Shown here in pieces: positions 11,596 to 25,115 of a stretch of DNA of 64,000 bases (its first letter is position 1; every line of letters starts with the position of its first letter). The translations under genes were made by a program, and so were the position numbers. The notes beneath the pieces are model-generated. The model saw only the letters and a program-made list of their open reading frames with translations, searched no databases and was not told the origin of the DNA. Where the stretch lies: contig CAMRHE010000330.1 of the NCBI GenBank assembly GCA_947044405.1, positions 682,001 through 746,000 on the forward strand, written 5' to 3'. This stretch comes from Leptodactylus fallax (taxonomy: Eukaryota > Chordata > Amphibia > Anura > Leptodactylidae).

Positions 11596-11729
11596 ACAGC
11601 CTCAGCAGGCCTTGATGTCATTCAGGAGGCTGGACTAAGCCTGAAGAGGACAAAGACCTGCACCGGAGACCAGGACTCAATTCAAACTCCCTGCAGCAGC
11701 CGACAAGGAGGATTCAGCAGAATAGTCAT

Positions 11730-11732
<3 letters not shown>

Positions 11733-11775
<43 letters not shown>
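11733..11775. repeat. (TA)n microsatellite
   Basis: About 21 uninterrupted AT dinucleotides. Confidence 0.97.
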
Positions 11776-11780
<5 letters not shown>

Positions 11781-14677
11781 TGTGAACAGGGTGATTAAAT
11801 CAGAGGCTGTCCATTTGGAGTCCTCAAAGTATTTAGGTGTCAAACAGGCTCTGTTCTGCAGGCACATCTTAAAGGGTACCCGAGTTTTCATGAAAAGTTG
11901 AAATATGTGCAGGGTCTTGCTGGGCAGTCTGTTCTATGACTGTATAAGCATTCATACATGATATCCTATCACTTTTCTATGGTTAATAAGCACATTATGG
12001 CTCAAACATTTGGCATTTCCCCCTTTCCTATCCATTGCTAATAACACTGACATTCTGGCAGGAATAACTATTCCATAGCAAACAAATACCTGAGAAAAGC
12101 CCAAGTGACCATAATATAGGAGGTCCAGGAACACTGAATAGTAAATACATGGCAAATACATGGAGCCAAGCAGATAAAACACAAGGAAAAAAAAATCTAT
12201 GAGCAGAGTCAGTAAAGCTACTTGCTTTCTGTGAATAAAATCCCATCTGTAACCACACAAGCAGCCACAAGTACATTAAAACTTTTCTTTGTAACTGAAA
12301 AGTTAGTGACCATTTAAGGCCTTATTCACATGGAACAGTTTTGTATCAGTGTGTTTTAGCCAAAACCAGGATTGTAAACATTAGAGATCAAGTATAAGGA
12401 AAATATTTGCACCTTTCTGTGTAGTCACCACTCCTGGTTTTGGCTTACAAACACTGATGTGATGATCGAAATTAATAATCTGCTAATCTGGTTCCGCCAA
12501 TCCCACTGGATCGAAGAACCAGTTAGAAATAAACCCTGACCCAATTCTAAAACTTCCCAATTTTTAGGATGCAGGCCTACAAAGCTTCAAACAGCTTGAG
12601 CGTAGATACTTATCTGTATGTTCCAGAGCACCTCCCGCTAGCTTCTTCTCTTCCCCTGCTCCAGGCGCAAATATGTCACAGCAGTGCGCCCGAAACAGTG
12701 GAAGAGAGCTCGTCCGGGAGCAGTGAGGAGAATACTGGCTTGGGGGGTGATTAAACTAGTACGGGCCAATGCTGTGTTATTTAACAATACATTTCAATGG
12801 AATAAAAATTTGAAAGGAACACGGCCCACCTGCTTCCAATATTTTCCATGCAAAGCTCATTAACCTGGTCATGTTTGCGACCCCAGGTATTAAGCTATCT
12901 ATATGCTTTGTGGAATAGCGTTTTCGCAGTCCATGGGTAGGTATGACCCCATGGATACTGGGTCTTCTGTATAACAGTTTTCTTGTGTGGTGACACTGCA
13001 GGGAAATTTAAAGGTGTCTGGGCTTTTTTTTTTTGTGGCCTATGCTCTGGATAGGCAATAAATATAAATACATATAATCGAAAGGGGGCAGAAATGGATC
13101 GATCCAGCACCTGTCCAGCACACAATATGGGGATAGAAGTAGAAAGCTCAGTATGTGGTCTAGCGGCTGGGTGCCTTTACTGCAGCTCCCACTGACTTTA
13201 ATAAGTGCTGAGATGCAGTGAAGGTGTCCGGCTGCTACACGGTGGGACAGACTTTCTGCTTCTGGCCCCATATTAAGTACAGAACGGGTGAAGGAAGCTA
13301 CTCTGTATGGCTGACCGGTCTAGGAGCCGGGTGTTGGCCCCCTATTGATCATATATTTATGACCTATCTTGAGGAAAGGCCATATAAAAAAAAAAAATAT
13401 ATAAGACCTAACAACCGCTTTAACACTTACTACCAGATTAACCCACAAACTGCAGTTTATTACAAAAGGAGACTCTCGAACATGGACTATCCCCACCCCC
13501 CCAAAAAAAGATATATGAATCTCCCTCAAAAGCCCTAGATCACTGATATTTCCATTAAAAATTTATATGGAACAGCCAAAATATCTAAATATTCATAGCT
13601 TTACAAGCTAAGTGAAAAAATTTTTGCAAATAGAGATTCAGTTTTCAAAGAAATTAGAAAACCTATGGCCCACCATAACACATAGCACCAATGTTCTATG
13701 CAACCCATGGCAGCACAAGAAAATATGGTCAAATTACACTGACAGCCCCGCGCTGCACCTGTCATATGCACTCTATTTCTATCCATCACTCCACAGCACT
13801 GCTGCGCTGCAAGATACTTATCACCATAAATAGGTTTCCAGATAACATGTTGTGAGAAAGTATTTGCCCCTTTGCACTAGTCCCCCATTACAGAATCTGT
13901 CATACCGAACGGATCCTGAATCATCAGTAAGTTATCCAAACTGCAACAAACTGTGTAAAAAAAAAAAAACCCTATGTACCATACTCTAGTAGCCATAGAA
14001 GGCCAGTACTCAACTCTAAAATAAAGATGAGGATGATCTTAGGCTAGTTCCACATGTGCGCTGGAGTCTCTGTAGTGTCGGCTGCGTATGTAAGTGGAAA
14101 GCTTGGTGCAGATGTGCACTTAAAGAGAACCTTTCATGTCCTCAATGTTCGCTATTATATACTGCTAGAAAGCTGACAGCGCGTTGAATTCAGCGCACTG
14201 CTGGCTTTCCCGGTATATGCCCCGGTGCTGGAGATATCGGTGCCGTTCATTTTGACATCGACATCTCCCCACTGTCAGAAGGGCAGGTCTTACAGCCTAG
14301 CGTCATCGCTGGGCAGTGAGGAACGCCTTCCCTGACAGTACTCTTCCATAGACTTGTACTGGGGGGGGCATTCCTCACAGCTCAGCGTCATTGCTGGGCT
14401 GTAAGGAACGCCCCTCTGACAGTAAAAGGATATGTTACAGTATAGTTGGGGGGTGAGGGCGTTCCTCACAGCTCAGCATCCTCTTTAAAAAAGTTCCATG
14501 TAAGTCTAATAAAGACAATAAAACAAAAAAACACTGACAGCCACAGTTACCAGACTGCGATATGTATTGTTTGGATTATCAGGGTATCCAGGTTAGCAGG
14601 TGCTGGATTAATTTCACTGCATATGCAAGAAGGGAAGATGTCCTGAATATTTCCAATCCACATAATGCAGTACTTAC

Positions 14678-14807
14678 AAGATGTGAACTATCTTTGGCTT
14701 CTTGGACTTGCTGTACCTGCGGTTCAGCCACAACTTTAGTATCCTGATCTGAAGTCATGAGCCGTCTGCTTCTAGGCTCCTCAGAGAAAACGAGTCACCC
14801 CAGAAAG
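14678..14807 (-). CDS. larp4b: larp4b start-codon exon (ATG at 14,758)
   Basis: On the minus strand an acceptor (TTTCTTCTTCCAG) is followed by 49 untranslated bases. An ATG at 14,758 then opens 27 codons that end exactly at a donor (CATCTT|GTAAGT). The residues begin MTSDQDTKVVAEPQ and end QEAKDSSHL, which match from memory the N-terminus of vertebrate LARP4B (MTSDQDAKVVAEPQ) almost perfectly. An in-frame TGA lies 12 codons upstream in the same exon, so this ATG is the first possible start. The exon ends in phase 0, matching the PAM2w exon. The coding part is 14,678-14,758. Confidence 0.93.
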
Positions 14808-15380
14808 CTGGAAGAAGAAAAGAAAAGAAGTCGTTCAGTAATAAAAGACCAGATTATTGATCAGTGATTAAACGCAAATACTGTCTGATACACCACTTTG
14901 GTGATCAGATACGGTTGGGTAAATAAAAGTAAAAAAAAATTACAGAAAACTTTCAGATCCAGCAGGAAAAAAAAAAAAAAAAAAAAGGTAAGAGCGTGCT
15001 GAAAGCATAGGGGGATAGTTATGAAATGGCCTAAAATAAAAACCTGTCTTTGTTGCCTGTAACAACCACTTCCATTTCTTATAGCTCTGGACTAGGGGGT
15101 TGTTGGCCAGAGTTCGAGCCCATGACTGTTTTGCTTAAAGGACAACACTGAGGTAATAAAATGGACAGGAGGGGACATTTGGGCCCTAACCTGTCTAATC
15201 ATCAGCGGTAACTGTGATAGGAGCCTGTGTCCTCCCCTGCGGAGAACTTATATGGAACAGTCCATGCAGTTTCATCATATAGGAAGTTGTAGTTCCTGAT
15301 ACTGTGACTTCTGGAGAAAACAAAAAAAAGCATGTAATCCCCTGGGAATCTCATGGTGACCCCCTGGGAGTCCCCATGAG

Positions 15381-15590
15381 ATTATTTATTTATTTATTTA
15401 TTATGCTTACTTATATAGCGCCATCATATTCCGCAGCGCTTTACAGACATTGCCAGTCACTGTCCCATATAGGGCTCACAATCTACATTCCCGATCAGTA
15501 TGTCTTTGGAGTGTGGGAGGAAACCGGAGTACCCGGAGGAAACCCACGCAAACATGGGGAGAACATACAAACTCCTTGCAGATCACACCA
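15381..15590 (+). repeat. SINE-like conserved interspersed repeat
   Basis: After a (TTTA)n run the sequence reads through 'tatagcgccatcatattcc', 'gtgggaggaaaccggag' and 'aacccacgcaaacatgggga'. This strongly conserved module occurs in many copies in fish and amphibian genomes and is usually annotated as a SINE- or LINE-tail-derived repeat. I cannot name the exact family. Confidence 0.7.
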
Positions 15591-16115
15591 TGACACCACA
15601 TGACTCACCTGAAGCGAAGGACCCCATTAATTTTGAAATAGAAGGAAAAAATTGAAGGCAGTAAAGGGGCTGAATTATATATACCGGGAAATAGAGACAA
15701 AAAAAATGGGGATGGGGTCGCTTTAACCAACAAAGTGGCAAAAACAGACAAAGGATTACATGAGGATTACATGAGCTGCTGCCAAGCAGGAAACACCTTG
15801 CACTAGGTCAGTAAACCATGACAGCCTTCCCTTGGTAACAAGATCTCTATGATGGAAGATTTCATAACCGGGAAACTTCACAAGCCTTCCAATAGCCAGA
15901 AACAATATTTTAATCACATAACACTTGTCACGTATATACTTTCTGTAATATCTTCTTCCTTCAGGGTAAACTGAGCAGAACGCACAGTACATAACAGATG
16001 CTGGCCGGGTAGATTTCTAGATAGGTCCCCAGAATCATCACACAGGTAGTATTCAAGGGGGCTTCTACCTTCTCCATATTGTACATTTATCTATTGTTTT
16101 TATATTACCGTACTC

Positions 16116-16245
16116 CTAGATTGTAAGCTCTTGCGAGCAGTGCTCTCGCTCCTTTTATGTGAATTGATTTATTACTCTGTAAGGGCACATTTTATCTGTA
16201 CATGACCCCTATGATTTATGAAGTGCTGCAGAATAATGTAAGATT
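16116..16245. repeat. SINE/LINE-tail-like interspersed repeat
   Basis: It contains 'tagattgtaagctcttgcg' and 'gtgctgcagaataatgtaag'. These are hallmarks of another highly repeated amphibian module that usually ends in 'gcgctgcggaatatgttgg'. This copy is diverged and lacks coding capacity. Confidence 0.55.
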
Positions 16246-19200
16246 TTATTAACAATTATATATATTTTTTATTTTTTTTAATATTATATTACTGCTGCCT
16301 TTTTGCCTAGAATGAGCGTTTCTATGCTAGACACTTGCTTGTCACATTGTTTCAACAGATATAAGCTGAACTGATCACAAGATGCCAAATGGTCCTGCAG
16401 AAAAGGAACTGCGACAAGAATAAGGCTAAGCCACGTGTGATGGAAGTGTGGGTTATACAGAACACATTTTGGTCCAAAACTATGGAATATCCACATCTAG
16501 ATACAGAAAACATTGTAGAGATCAAGAACGAGTCGGATCAACTTCACCACCACAAGTGATCCGCTGACAAAATAATGTAAAGGAGGTCTCTGACTATCTT
16601 TCAGCAGATTTAAAGGGTCATTCTGGGCATATGAACAGATAACCTATCCTTAGGACACCTAGATCCCCACCAACCAGCTGTTTAAAGTGACCGCAGCATT
16701 TGGAAGGATGCTGCAGCCTCTTCACATGAGACATTTGTATAGTGGCTGTACTTTGTATTGCAGCTCACCTCATTCACTTGAATGGGACTGAGCTGCGATC
16801 AGGCCATGTGACCAAATAATGTGACATCAAATAGCCTGTGAAGCGTTAATCTTCAACGGATTACCGATCCAAAGGCTATATGCATGCTGAGGGGGGGGGG
16901 CACTAATTTCAGACCTGAAAGCAGTCGGATGAAGTCAATGGGGAAGTTCCGTTCTGATGCCGCGGACCAGGAAAGGACCTGCTCTATAATCATAGGAACA
17001 AAGCGTTGCACCCCTCCCATTCTGAGAAACCATGGATAAGTCATCAACTGATGAACCCAAAAAAAGGGAAAAAGGAGGATTGGGCATGCTGCCAGACGTG
17101 CCTCAAAGAAACCAATCTCCCTTTCCCCATGTACGCCCATGTGTCTGTAATACGCAACAATATTATTCCCATGTGATGGCGGCCAAAGTCACATTAACAT
17201 CACACTGAGCCAGGAGAAGAGTTAATATTACATAACTACCCTACAACCAAATCTATTGACAGCAACTTTAATGTCATGCAAGGAAGTTTTAGGCAGGTAG
17301 ACAACTAGGCCTCCATCAGATGTGCGCACCTCCCTCCAGCATAGTACACCACCACCCCCAGACGAAAACCAATGGCAGAACTGATCCCATAGTCTCACCA
17401 CCACAACCAAACTCCACCCCCCAAATAAATAAATGAACGAATCCCATAGGGTTTGTTTTATGTCCAACAGCATCAGTTTCTCCTTGTATGAGGACAGTTG
17501 TGTCCCCCAACAGCATCGACACTTCTCTGCTCACCTCTCCTATGTGAACAACTGCCTATACTATTATTATAATCTATATAGCTCAGACATATTCCATAGC
17601 ACTCACATTTCAGCCAGTCGTAGGAAAAAAAAAAAAAGTGGCAGATGCTTTATGGCTACCTACTAAGCCAATATCAGTGCCAGGTGGGGTGCTTACATAT
17701 GTGCAAACATACTTTTGTGGGACATGGACACTTATCAGTGTAGAAACTAACTACTATGATATTGCAAGCGCCCCATGAGTGGTTCCAAATTCAGCAAGTG
17801 CTCCGGGTCTGGTAAGTAAACCCGGCCAGACCCCTCCTCCCTGGTCTTGACTGCCAGCTTCACTGTCCAGCACGTTACTGTGTTTGGCACTAAATTCTTG
17901 CTCATGTGTCATGTGTTCCCAATCCAAAGCATGTGCTGTACTCTCCCTGCTTTGGGCACTGGCATCACTGACGTATTGCACGTCCACATTCACAAGATAC
18001 GGTCTTGGGACTGACCTCGGAACACATCTAGCCTTATACACCGGATAACAATTTAGGAAAAAAAAAACGAAAAACAAAACGTCAAATAACTGGCCAAATT
18101 TGGCTGATTGTGCCAAAAACGTGCTTTCAGCCGAGTGACCACCAAAAATTTCTAATGCTAGGCACTCAGTCCTGGATTCTGCTTGTAATATCGCTGCTGA
18201 TTTCAGTATAAAAATCGTCAGAAATCCGGCGGACCCTATTATAGTCTATGGGGGTTTCTGCATGTAACCGCTTTTGAAGCAGATAGAGTTTCTGTCTTTT
18301 GGGTCCCCAAGCGGACACAAACGCTAGTGTGAACCTAGTGTAACCAGTCAGATTTTCTTTTTGGCAGACAAAAGCTTGCAGCCATGAACGTTTACCATGT
18401 TTATTTATTTAGGTTTTGGGCTAACTAAAAATCTAATGTGCGTGGCCAGCTTAAATTTATCTGTGGCCACAAAGGGATGTTTAAACATGTCTGATCTGAT
18501 TCGGTCCTACACTTGGGACCACCACAGACCAGTTTTTGAAAAGACCACCCTGAATGCCAAGGGGCCTGTGCTTGGTACTGCAGTTCATCCCATTTATTGA
18601 ATAAGACTGAGATGCTGCTGCCGCATGCGATTGATGAACATGTCACCAGCACAGGGAAGACGCCATTATCTAGTGGTGGTGAACCCCCACGATCTGATGT
18701 TAATGACTGATCCTTAGGATAGGCCTTATTATTTTAGTACCAGGATACTGCTTTTAAGTCCCCGCAGTATTTGTTTAACAGCCATAAAGCATCTGACAGA
18801 CTCCCTTTACAGCTTTATACATTAGGGCTACTAAAGTTTTATTACAATGAGATAGCATCTGATGATACAGTCCCTTTACCAGCTCAGTTCAGGCTAGGCC
18901 TATTATATACTCTGTCGGGATAATGCAGAACAGGTCACACAAGATAAAATAAACTTATGACACATGGCTTGGCTTCTAAATACATTTATGTCAACTTTAC
19001 TGATCTGCGCTGGCAGGGAGAGGTTAGTTTCAGCCTGAGAAATGTGCTTGCACTGCCATCAACTCTGGGCGGACCATGATGTCACCGAACAGACAAACAA
19101 CAGCTCCAAGACACAGGAAAACTGCGCACCGGGTCTGAAACAGGTGGAAACCATGAAAGCACATCCAGATTTAATACAGTAAACCTTCTTTGAGATGACC

Positions 19201-20107
19201 ACCCAAAATAGCATTACAAGGTGGTATTTTAGAGGGGTTTTCCACTCAAAGAATATGGTTAGTGTAGAAAACCCGTCACAAGTTAGTTACGTTTCAATAC
19301 CTTTACAAAACTAGCGCCGTATTCTGCCACACATAACTTATATGTCCATGTACAGAGCCGTGAAAGGTGCCTCTTAATGTTGAGTGTGTTATACTTTCTA
19401 TTGTCACTTTTTATTACATTTTTTGAGAGGCGAAATGCTGAAAAAAAAAACTGCATTTCTGCAATTTTTTTTTTTCCCGCCTGCTATAGGATTCACTGTT
19501 TGGAAAAGTAGTTATATCTTTATACTTCTGGCAGACATGGGGACACCCAAAATGAATGAATGAATAAATTAATGAATGTATGTATGCGCTTTTTGTGATT
19601 TAAGGAAAGATTTTTTTTTTTTTCAATAAGTATTTAAATTTTACATATTTTTTTTCACTTGAACTCCAAGGAGTCTGATCACTAGTACAATATATAGCAA
19701 TATAAGTGTATTGCAGTATATTGTAAAACACATTTACATCTTTTACAGGTTTGCATACAGCAGCATGTAATAGAATTATAGTAACGCCATGGGAAAAAGA
19801 TTGCCAAACCCATATGTCACTTCTATGGGACTGATGCAGCTGTATTTGGAGGCAGTTCCTCTTCAATCACAGAGGAGGCTCTGGGACCTCCATTTTGGTG
19901 ATCTGTTAAGGTTCAGCAGTGCCCCCCCCACCCATTGATCAGACACACTAAGCTGTATTGGGGACTCCCAAAAGAGCTGCAAATATGCAGCCATGTATTC
20001 ACTCACAATACAGGGTGGTAAGGGGGGGTTAGGACACCCCTATTATGGAGATGGGCGGGGACAAAATGATTATTGTTAGGATAACTAATTATGGAGACAC
20101 CTTTACG

Positions 20108-20440
20108 CTAAGGCCCCACGTGGTGTCCCGCAGCAAAAAAGCGCAGCGGGAAAAACCACGGCAGGAACGCATCGCGGTTCTTCCCGCAGTGCTTTAGACA
20201 AAGTTCACAAAGCTTTCCTCTGCAGACTTTCTGTTTCAATTATACCTATAGGGAAACCACCAGCGTTTCCGTAGATATAATTGACATGCTGCGATTTCCA
20301 GCTTTGGAAATCGCCGCGTACCCGTGGCGTGGATTTTACCGCAAAGTGAGCATGGGATTCGCTAGAATCCCATCCACTTTGCTCCGACTGTAAAACGCCA
20401 CGAACAAATTGCGGCGTTTACGCCACGTGGGGTCCCAGGC
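20108..20440. mobile_element. MITE with GGCCCCACGTGG inverted ends, copy 1
   Basis: It begins ctaaggccccacgtgg and ends ccacgtggggtcc, an inverted pair. Internal palindromic text includes 'tgcgatttcc..ggaaatcgc' and 'gtagatataattgacatgc'. Two other copies are present at 22,422-22,700 and 50,740-51,047. It is non-coding and probably mobilised in trans. Confidence 0.75.
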
Positions 20441-22421
20441 ATAAAAGGTTTTCTGGTTTCCAACATTGATGGCCTATACTTAGGATAGGCCACCAATATT
20501 AGATCTGTGCAGGTCCGACACCACTTCTCTCTAACTATACAATATGTTGCAGTGAGTATGCATTGCAGCGCTGTTCCACTGAAATCTTGGTACCGGTGAT
20601 CTGCAGGAGTCGGACTGCCGCAGATGTAATATTGATGGCCTATTCTAAGGATAAGCTGTCAATGTTAGAAAATGGATAACCCCTTTAATTCCTTTGAGGA
20701 GTTTTAAATAAATAAATAAATAAAAATACCAAAAAAAAAACCTTTCCAACAAATCTTGCATTACTTACAATTGAAAAGTATAAATTAGAACCAAGTACCA
20801 GTTGATGCTGGAGATGCTGCTCCCCTGATGCTTATATGATACATCTACTATGACGTTGTCCTGAGCTTTTCACATATATGAAAAATATTATACAGACAAT
20901 GGATCAAATACTAAGAAACTCTATACAATACAATCCAAAAAAAAATCTGCATTTGGGATTGGATTTTGGAATTGCTGGGGCCAAAAACACTGTTATTGAA
21001 GCTATGTGGAAACAATTAACTTAATCTTAACAGATGAAATGTAAAAGTATGGAGGTCCCTGGACTAGAACCTGTCAAGGCGTGTGAGAGCGCTCTGCCCC
21101 TGGCCTTCTGAAGGGTAGGTTATATAGTAATCTTGCATACTGGCATTGGCTTTTTATTTATTTTTTGGATATTTGTGATTTTGTTTGTGGAAAAGCCAAT
21201 GAACACAATTTTAATGAAAAATAAATCAGATGTATTGGACACATTGGTGACACATGGTTACCTTGACACTAAAGGCTGCACTAAATTTCAGGCTGCAATC
21301 TCAATTTCTTCACTCATTTGCAGACCCATTATGTAAAACCAATCTGCTCCTAGTTTCAGACTATTGTCATGTAGTACATACTGGATGTCAGGTGTGTTCA
21401 GGATGCTGCTGTCTCCACTAGCTCTAATGTAAGAGCATAGCACCGACTTCTTTAGCAGACCATTAGGGATCTCTTCTCCTTTGTGCTGACAGACACTGAT
21501 GTTGAGGAGTAAACATTTCACCTCCCCCTGCAGTCTGCAGACAGTACCCCTTCTTTCTCTCTACACTCACCCACCCACTTCCCTTTTCAGGCTGCCTTGT
21601 ATTTTCCGAACCATCTATAGCTTGTGTGATCTGCCCTCCTTCCAACAATTTGAGAAGGGATGGATAAAGCAGAGAAAGCCAACACATGGATCTATGCCAG
21701 AAGCAGCAGCTCAGCCAAAATTTAAGGAAAAAAGGAAAATTTTAATAAAGACTATATATAGAGTTGCTCAATTTGGCATTCAAGAAGCAAATGAATAAGA
21801 AAACTTCAAAGCAAAATTGCCCATAGCCTTTAGATAAAGGAGCTTTTATACTGATGATGTATCCTTCAGATAGTTCTTCAATATGTTATCGTGGGGGACC
21901 TATACCGGCTGACTGAAGAGGCTGTGGCCAATGACATCACATTTATTCGACAGACAGCACTGCAGAGCAGTCCAATACAAGAGAATGCAGGTGAGCTGCA
22001 ATACCAGGCACAGCCCCTACATTATGTATAGCACTGTATATATGCAATGCTCACCCTGTTGCTCTGGCCTCTGACTAGTTGATCAATGGGGGTCCTGGGT
22101 GCTGGTTCCTTACTGATCACATATTAATGACTTATCCTAAGGATAGATCATCAATATATAAATCCTAGAAAACCCATTTAAGCACATGAGGTATCCAGAC
22201 CATGCATCAACCAGATTTCACTGCTCCAAACCTAGTCAGAAGACTGGACTCTTTGCTCGTCTGCGGGTTTACCGTCTTGTCCTGTAAATACTGTGGACAG
22301 TAGAGCTGCGAGGAGGCAGGGGAACCCAGCATTACAGATCACTATGTTGCTTGTAGTCTGAGTCTCCTGATTAGGTTTGGACAGGATTTATCAGTGCATG
22401 GGGCCTAAAACATCTTTAAGG

Positions 22422-22700
22422 CTAAGGCCCCATGTAGCAAACCGCAGCCAAAAAGTGCTGCGGGGAAAAACCTGCAGTGGAAACGCATTGCGTATTTATC
22501 CCACAGCACTTTTTACAGAAAGTCCGCAGAGTTATAATTCCTATAGTTATAATTGACATGCTGTGATTTACAAAAACGTGACGGTGCGGATATTTTTCTG
22601 CAACGCGTGGATGGGCCAGAATCCCATCCACTTTGCAGGTGATGTAAAATGCTGTGGTTTTTACACGCTGCAGGGACGCTGCATGGGGCCCTGGCCTAAG
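22422..22700. mobile_element. MITE with GGCCCCACGTGG-type ends, copy 2
   Basis: It runs from gctaaggccccatgtagc to catggggccctggcc and shares internal text with the copy at 20,108, such as 'aaaacctgcagtgg', 'ataattgacatgctg' and 'gaatcccatccactttgc'. It is shorter through internal deletions. Confidence 0.7.
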
Positions 22701-24705
22701 AATGGTTTACCCACTTTAAGCATACGATGGCTAAACATATGTATCCTTTTGGATGTGCTGTAGGATACATAGAACAGATAAGTAAAACATGACTATCCAT
22801 CTTCATTCATCATTAGTCCATCAATAATGTACATACCTTGCTCTTCAGCTGTATATGGATTTACAGCTGCTGTAAGTCTCACAATTGATGCACGAAACTG
22901 ATATAAAGTCCAGAAACGCGCATGCGTCACACGTTAGACATTCGGCAATCAAGCAACCTGCGAGACACAAGGATTTATAACGTGTGATTATACTATATAA
23001 TGAGTTAATAGTTTTCAAAATTTATTTTTTTTACTTATGAACTTATTTTAGCTCAGGCTCTTTATAATAGCTTAGCTTAGGTTAACAAACAAGTTAACAC
23101 CCTGAGAATGCTTTAGTCTCCCCTCCTGCAAGTCTGTCCCCAAACATCAGCATTCAACATTTTTAGGGCACTAGATGTGTCCCTGCTTAATGTGCTATAT
23201 TTTTCATTGATGACTACAGATAAGTCACTAATATCAGATCTGTGGTGGTCGGCCATCCCATCAGTTAGCCGTTTTAGCAGCTGATACACAGAGAATGGAG
23301 CAGGAAGCAGATAGCGCTGTTGTCTGCACAGTGGAGTCACTGCAGATTTCCTCCCATTCAAATAAATGTGAGCTAATCTGCAGTACCTGATCTGTCCACT
23401 AGGCAGAACAGAGCTGTCTGCATCCTGCCCCATTCCTTGTGCGTCAGCTGTTGAGAACAGCTGATAAATGGGGTTCCTGGGTGTCGGACCCCCACTAATC
23501 TGAGATTACTGATCATCAATAGTTTTATCTCGGAAAACGCCTTTAAGGTGCAAACACACCTGTACATCTGTTTGGCCTACAGTTGTTAGGGTCCACGCAC
23601 ATGATAAAGTGCGCATCTGAGATGGGGGCCAAGATTTATCACAGAACGCAGTCTAATAACATCGAAGTGTACACCGTGATGCATTCAAGTCTAAGGAGCG
23701 TCCGGATCCATTCTGTCCCAATAACACGATTATAGAGCAGGTCCTATTCTGCTCTATGTTATAGGGACGAAATGGATCCGGAAGCCTCATAGACGTGAAT
23801 GTATCACAGAATGCACTCCGAGTGTCACCCACCTGCATCCTTATTCCCCCCAGCTGCCCCATACACAGGAGTACTGTTAGGCCAAGCATGTATGCATTTT
23901 CAATGGAAATAGAAGTGTAAGGTGTTCTCAGACATCTGTGGCGTCTCCTCATCTCCTGCGGGTATAACGTTTTGGGCATAATCAGATCTATCAAGTTTAA
24001 TTGTTTCTTTCCCTGAAATCACATCTAAAAGTGCCACAAAATGTCAAAGAAAGTAAAAAGAACCCGTATTAAAATAACCAGTCTGCACCAACTTTTTCAT
24101 CAAGAGACAGAGGAGTAACAACTGGTGGCCTAGTTAAGCTCGCTGGAGGCCTCCTCTTTGTTCAGCTCCAAAAACAAAAGTTCACTGAACTGATCTCACG
24201 GCAGGAATGAAGTATCCACAGCAAAGCAAATCCCCCAGCATGGAGCTGCGGCAGCCTGCCTGGTGGAGCAATCCTATATTTTATCTGGTAACTTGTGGCA
24301 GTGTCCGGACGGCAGCCCCAACACGACCCAAACACATCTGCCTCACTAAGGCCTTGATCCTGCACAGGGTCGAGGCATTAGAAGCATCATTTTTTTTTTT
24401 TTTTTAACTCAATTTTTAAGGATCAGAATTCTGAAAACCCAGGCAAACCACCAATATTCCCAAAGGAACCTTCAAGCAGCCACACGTTCCCTGTTGGGAA
24501 AATGTAATATTTCATAAAACTCATGTCGGGTCATGGAAGACGACAAATGTGTGACAAGTCAAGTGTGCCGAAGACAGAGCTACTGCGCTCATATACTCAA
24601 TACACCCACTGTAAGATCTCCACATACCATAATAGATATACACACACAAATGTCAGTTTGGGGAGGGGGTGCTTGCCCTACTGTGGACTACTGTGGTCTT
24701 CTTTA

Positions 24706-25115
24706 CATATTCCTTACCCAGAATTCTTAGCAGAGAATGCATGGTCTTATAAGTCCCACTAATGACACACATTACCCCCTCTGAGCCCTGTCTTTTCACA
24801 CAGCCAGTACCCTGTTCTCCACTGAGGAGGCGCAATAACCTTAAGACAGCCGTCGACAGATGGGACCCTCTTCCTTTTTGGAGGAGTTATTCTGGCTTGG
24901 CTATTATTTCCAGATTATGATTTAGGATTTTTTTTTTTGAAAACCAGGTATTAATGTATAGAGAATCTACCTTCCAAGAGATAGCGCCAGGAGCTCATTC
25001 CTCTCCTCCACCAATGAGGATTTATTTGCCTATTCCTTACCCAGAATTTTAAGCAGAGAGTGCATGGTCCAGTAGGTCCCTGGACTGTCCCTCCGTAATA
25101 AGACATTACCCCCCT
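24706..25115. repeat. Local direct duplication (~85-bp units 325 bp apart)
   Basis: The text 'tattccttacccagaattct..agcagagaatgcatgg..tccca..aca.attacccc' at about 24,706-24,790 recurs as 'tattccttacccagaatttt..agcagagagtgcatgg' at about 25,030-25,115. The copies are diverged, so this is an old local duplication or two adjacent insertions of one element. Confidence 0.6.

Larger units (their letters stand above)
10822..14677 (-). other. intron upstream of giant exon, no gene seen
   Basis: The segment contains a G-rich run at 11,018-11,039, a hairpin at 11,509-11,595 and a (TA)n tract at 11,733-11,775. It also holds a copy of the 'aggataggcaataaat' common repeat family at about 13,020-13,420. 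A larger composite repeat with three partial copies of 'ttcctcacagctcagcgtca' lies at about 14,120-14,480. No exon-like segment with conserved protein was found. Confidence 0.6.
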
